Assembly (NCBI GenBank): GCA_032622095.1
Contig: CP136066.1
Coordinates: 91,471,319-91,535,318, forward strand
Direction of reading: 5' to 3'
DNA: 64,000 nucleotides
Source of the DNA: Siphonodentalium dalli
Lineage: Eukaryota; Mollusca; Scaphopoda; Gadilida; Siphonodentaliidae
Below, one piece after another: positions 59,627 through 64,000 of this stretch. Position numbers and translations under genes: made by a program. How positions within the stretch are numbered: position 1 is the first letter of the stretch; the number at the start of each line of letters is the position of its first letter. The notes under the pieces were generated by a model. The model did no database searches and was not told the DNA's origin. It was given only the letters and a program-made list of their open reading frames with translations.

Positions 59627-60690
59627 TAATATTATCCATCATGACCTGGGGTGTGGGACGGAAAAATCTCACCCGAGGGGCCAGATATTTGGGCCGGACA
59701 CGAGGCTTGCCGAGTGTCCGGACCAAATATCTGCCCCGAGGGTGAGATTTTTCCATCCCACACCCCAGGTCATGATGGATAATTTTTCTCCCAACCCAAG
59801 GGCCTCATTCCGATTTTTTTTTTATACCAATCTTTGGCACACTCCAGTAGCTTCGTAACGGTATATCTGGGGAGAAATCTGATGTGATATTCGTGATTAA
59901 CTGGGATGATTACGGTATATACCATAGGTATATACTGTAAAAACAAAGCGCGTTACCCGTGCGCGCAGGGTTAATACGTTAGAGTGAAATCGACACGATC
60001 TTGTGAAAAACGACATGGATACGTCACATCATTGCACCTGCATAAATTCCGAGAAACGCGCATATTGATATGAAGTATATACAACTGGACTAATCGTGTT
60101 TGTCATCGGAAATGACCATATCGATACCATTAGAAAAGGAAACATGTGAATATATGACAGACAAATGTTAGTTAGACACGTTCGACGATTTATTGCAACG
60201 ATGACAACTGTTCGAATGTGGAATTATTTCGTTCGTCATTTGTGAAGTGGCTATTGTTTACCTGTTACGAAATGTGCCAGTGGTGCCAGTTTCGCTTGGG
60301 GTCTTCCGTTTTATGGAATATGTTCGCAAATTAGTCGTTTATATTTCATGTTATATATGCAACTCTGTGTCTGCAAGTGAGGTTGTGTTGAAGGTTTTTC
60401 GTGATTAACAGTTGAGGCTTCTCTCCATTTGTATTAGCGTCCACGAATTCGTCCGTATTTATTTACTTGAAACGTGCAGAGTAACTGGTTGGTCGCCATT
60501 GTTTTGATCTGTTTTAGTTCACACAAAACATGATGACAGATTGTTAAATTAGTTCCGGCTCTTAATTAAATAGGTAAAGCAGTCACGTGGGTGGTGTGAG
60601 ATAGATGGTCACGTGTTATGTAAGACAGGGAAATCTCACCCAGCTATCTCACACTGGCTGCCTGTGCTAAAGTGTGTAGGGGGTGGGAGA
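59627..60690. repeat. 1.06-kb tandem duplication, unit 2
   Basis: Second copy at an offset of 1,056 bp, with scattered substitutions and small indels (for example an extra 'aaatgttagttaga' near 60165). It is therefore older than the duplication at 10336-13635. Confidence 0.88.
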
Positions 60691-60800
60691 AATCGATATC
60701 TCACTTGTATCCATCAGCGCTAAAATTAAAAGTGATTCGGTACCAGATGTGTTAACAACGCTATGCTAAAAGTCCCTGAGTGTTCAGGTTGAACATGTAA

Positions 60801-61257
60801 TATGTGACCCGCCATATCAAATCCAGTCGTAAGTCGGGATTTTTTTACCCTGTGCCAATGCATTCTCTTATATATGCGAGTCGACCATAGGTCGCCTCGC
60901 ATATATAAGAGAATGCATTGGCCTAACAATTTTTTATCATTTTTTTAAAATAAATGTTTCTTATAATTTTTAGGACATAAAATAAAAAATTACCCTGCAG
61001 GGAGCCCCACACATATATAGAAGCATATAGAAGTGTATCATCTGCTCATGTTTGTCTGGGGCTCTGTATGGGTGAAATTATAAAATTGTTAAAGAATACA
61101 AGAAAAAATTATTCAAATTGTAAAAAATTGTAAGGCCAATGCATTCTCTTATATATGCGAGGCGACCTATGGTCGACTCGCATATATAAGAGAATGCATT
61201 GGCACAGGGTAAAAAAAATCCCGACTTATGACTGGATTTGATATGGCGGGTCACATA
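60801..61257. mobile_element. Foldback element (family T4) with two B hairpins
   Basis: Ends 'tatgtgacccgccatatcaa' and the inverse give terminal inverted repeats of about 60 bp, extending into the B hairpin modules (about 60853-60922 and 61136-61202). The middle is AT-rich. The target duplication is unclear. Confidence 0.78.
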
Positions 61258-61679
61258 TGTGATCAATTAAATTTTTTTGTGAAACATACTATGATAGCAC
61301 CTTTATGCCTCAACCGATCTGTCTGAAAAATGGAACTATTTTATATGCACAAGCTCATTACAATGGCTGTTCTTGAGTATACACCTTTGTACTTTTTACT
61401 CTTCTTTTGAGTTGAGCCATGGACCAATAGATATATATGAATTTAACATGTATCCACCTAATACATTGGCAATATACAATTTAACGTCATATGAATTTGA
61501 AACTATGCCTTTGAAATTAAAATGTTTTTTGTCTATCCACCCACACAAAAATGTTGAAAATAAAGATTTTTCGTCAAGTTTGTTCTATGGTACCATGGTT
61601 CACATCTATGCATGCATCAATAATTTCCTTTGGCACACCCTATGTCACCAATTTTTTTGGAAATTCATGAAAAAACAAG

Positions 61680-62330
61680 GCCACCAGCAGCCATCTTGGA
61701 TTTTACATTTGTATTTGGCACACCCTGCAGTCCTCATTTATTGGAGAATTTTTTGAAAATTGATTATTTTCTATTAAAAAACATGTCTGTTGGCATCCAT
61801 CTTGGATTTTACTCTTTGCATGTCTAATATTTTGGGCACACAGGACAGACCACCCCTCATCCGATCATCAGTAAAATTTAAAACAGGGCTACCATTGGCC
61901 ATCTTGGATTTTATTCTTTGCATGACTAAATCCTCATCCGATTGTCACCAAACTTCATATGGATCTTTGTGGTGACCTCTAGATGCAAGGGAGCCATCAA
62001 TGTTTTCTTAAATTTGTTAAAGAACAAATTGGCCGCGAGCAGCTATCTTGGATTTCACATTTTTGTAAATTTTCAGGCATGTTTACGATTACCTATAGAT
62101 GGGAGCTATCGTATTTGAACGATTTTCAATGAAAAACATGGCCACCGGCAGCGATCTTGGATTTTAATCTTTGCATGACTAAATCATTTGGCACACCCTA
62201 CAGATCACATTCCTCATCCGATCATCACCAAACTTCATATGGATCTTGAGGGTGTCCACTAGATGGGAGATATAATTTATTTCCAAATTAAAAAAAAAAC
62301 CTGGCCGCCAGCAGCCATCTCAGACATTGA
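61680..62330. repeat. Tandem repeat with GCCATCTTGGATTTTA core
   Basis: Five to six diverged units of roughly 100-250 bp. Each has '(g)gccxccagcagccatcttgga', 'ctttgcatgactaaatc', 'ggcacaccctacagatc' and 'accaaacttcatatggatct'. It ends about 170 bp before exon E7. Confidence 0.75.
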
Positions 62331-62386
62331 CAATTTCATTATTTTAGTTGTGTTCTGTTCTGCCCATGTTTCAAATTTGGCATCAT

Positions 62387-62414
62387 GGGGGGGGGGGGGG
62401 GGGGGGGGGGGGGT
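62387..62414 (+). repeat. Long poly-G tract before exon E7
   Basis: About 28 consecutive G's, ending about 85 bases before the E7 acceptor. It is on the transcribed (sense) strand, so it would be present in the pre-mRNA. Confidence 0.9.
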
Positions 62415-62498
62415 TGGGTACCAATCATGTGCCAGCAGCCATCGTGCAATTTCTTGTTTTCTCAGCTTATAATATTGTGCATTTGATATTATTCTCAG

Positions 62499-62674
62499 AT
62501 ACGACAACATATGAGTTTGGACCGGGAAAGGGTCTGATTACGTTTGAATTTCCTGATAACAAGAAGCCTCATTCAACACAAGATAAGATCGCTTTGGGAT
62601 TTAAAACCACGTTAGTCAACGCTGTGCTCGTCAGAATAGAAAGTGTCTTTGGAGACTATATAGAAATGGAAATC
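62499..62674 (+). CDS. NRXN: Alpha-neurexin exon E7: start of LNS6
   Basis: Phase 1 in (ttattctcag|at), phase 0 out (atc|gtaagt), 176 bp. It encodes HTTTYEFGPGKGLITFEFPD, then DKIALGFKTT, AVLVRIESVFGDYIEMEI. LNS6 is the only LNS domain shared by alpha- and beta-neurexins in vertebrates and binds neuroligins and other postsynaptic partners. The TTYxFGxGxGLITxxxP opening is diagnostic. The rest of LNS6 (including splice site 4), the membrane segment and the tail lie beyond the window. The open frame upstream includes a translated poly-G tract and is not exon. Confidence 0.95.
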
Positions 62675-64000
62675 GTAAGTATAGCATTTGCTGTAAATTC
62701 TGATGACAAAAGACATGTTTTTTGTTCAGTTAAGTTGCATTGGTGGAATTTCCCACTAGAACTCAAGTGTAATAAATTGAGAAAGGGATTGGGGCACAAG
62801 TGCTACCACTTTAGAATTGCCAAGTTCTTTAGTGGATCATTTGTGGGCTCTAAAATGTTGGTGTAAAGATAATTTATTCTCCGATCTTATAGCATACATT
62901 ATTTCCATATAAAGTAATTATAATCTGGTCAGGCACATCCTGAATTCCACAATTATAGTGGTATATGACCATAACATATCCATGTTTCCTTTTTTTGCGT
63001 TGGGAATAGAAGACGGCGTATAACATTGCACAGCCAAATTCCACTCTTAACAATATCGCAGCGAATGAATAGTCTTCCGACAAAAAATTTTGTGCAATCT
63101 TACAGCATTGTTATTCAATAATATTACTAATATATGCTTTCTAAATGACAATAACAGGATGACTCAATCGCTCCATCTTAACATTAAACTAATTGAATGC
63201 TAATTGACTTGCTTATCATGTGCCGTCATGATTAATCATTCTCATGGACAAAACATATGTATGATACCGAATAAATGCGACACTGATTTTGAATAATTTG
63301 TGTGAAATATGATTTTTGGATTATCCCTCTTTTATTAAATTCACAGAACGGTAGTGGTCATATACCACTTTAATATTGGAATTCATTACATGTATGTGCC
63401 TGTCCTGATAATAGTGCATGTATACATAAACATAATGATTGGAAAGGGGATTAAACAAGAAGCCCGGGGGCATATATGTTAAATTTTTTCCTATTTTGTT
63501 GCACGTCCCTTCTCCAGCGGAGAGGGGATAGGATTGGAAGGACTGGAAATATAAGAGAAAGATACTACTAATAGTGTCAACTTTTTATTTTGCTTATTTG
63601 AAATCGAGAGGGAACTTCCTCCTAATCCTGTGTGACGAAAGACTAATCTAACTTCAGACAAGAGAGTCTCTGTCAAGTTCGAATTTGGATCTGGTCCTTT
63701 CCATTTTACAGACTATTTTGGTATTCGGATGATAATTTATCATAGTTATTTTTAGAATTTAATTTTCTTTTCACTGAATACCTGAATACTTTAATAATTT
63801 GAATATAATACAATTAGTTGTGTACAATATAATGTTCAAGTTGGATAATTGCAAGTTCAATGATAGGAAAAATTACAAATTTGGGGGCAAATATTGTTTT
63901 CTTAACACTACTTAGAAGAGTGTAATGAATGACACACAAACTAACCAACACTAGTTTGATTTACCAACATCAGAACTAAATCAGTAGGGCCAACCAACAT
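62675..64000 (+). other. NRXN: Neurexin intron after E7 (partial)
   Basis: Starts with the donor gtaagt. No LamG-like exon, RNA gene or known repeat of this window was recognised up to the end. Confidence 0.6.

Larger units (their letters stand above)
58245..62498 (+). other. NRXN: Neurexin intron E6-E7
   Basis: 4.3 kb, mostly the 1.06-kb tandem duplication, the 60801-61257 foldback element, the 61680-62330 tandem repeat and the poly-G tract. 58250-58570 and 61260-61670 show nothing recognised. Confidence 0.65.

Noticed and set aside
61373-61827. Open frames of up to 127 codons before E7
   Set aside because: They run into the GCCATCTTGGATTTTA tandem repeat and carry no recognisable domain.
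62277-62510. Proline-rich - strand frame and glycine-rich + strand frame
   Set aside because: Both come from translating the poly-G tract.

Overview
The window looks like 64 kb from the interior of one large animal gene, an alpha-neurexin, read on the + strand. It is eukaryotic DNA of a marine-invertebrate type. Short exons with canonical GT/AG splice sites lie in AT-rich introns full of foldback elements, LINEs, a tRNA-derived SINE with a CAATCAAT tail, and minisatellites. The SINE tail and repeat style fit a lophotrochozoan such as a mollusc or brachiopod, but the species cannot be fixed from this sequence.

Six confident exons and one candidate exon were found: 23030-23828, 30576-30793, 35005-35113, 43186-43260 (candidate), 55283-56038, 58125-58244 and 62499-62674. 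Their phases are compatible throughout, giving 751 codons with the candidate exon or 726 without it. In order they encode the tail of LNS2, LNS3, EGF-B, LNS4, LNS5, EGF-C and the start of LNS6. The upstream part of the gene (signal peptide, LNS1, EGF-A, most of LNS2) and the downstream part (rest of LNS6, membrane segment, cytoplasmic tail) must lie outside the window or in exons too short to see. Positions 1-23029 are therefore probably an upstream intron.

Region by region: 1-2462 holds a 33-bp minisatellite and element fragments. 2478-10378 is an L1/Tx1-like LINE on the - strand, flanked by a 15-bp target duplication, with an intact ORF1 and a broken ORF2. 10336-13635 is a recent 1.65-kb tandem duplication that captured the LINE's 5' tip. 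13636-23029 is repeat-rich intron. From 23030 on, exons alternate with introns packed with TTAA-flanked miniature elements, TA-flanked palindromes, a hAT-like element (38034-39385), a CR1-like LINE fragment, a 39-bp minisatellite (45838-47240), a SINE nested in another repeat, and a 1.06-kb tandem duplication (58571-60690).

The most interesting observation is the 75-bp candidate exon at 43186-43260. It can be skipped in frame and would insert 25 residues into LNS4 at the position equivalent to the well-known splice site 4 of LNS6. Separately, the E2/E3 junction falls at the position of vertebrate splice site 3. The second theme is the density and modular make-up of hairpin-forming elements in these introns, some abutting splice sites and some forming inverted pairs around exons.
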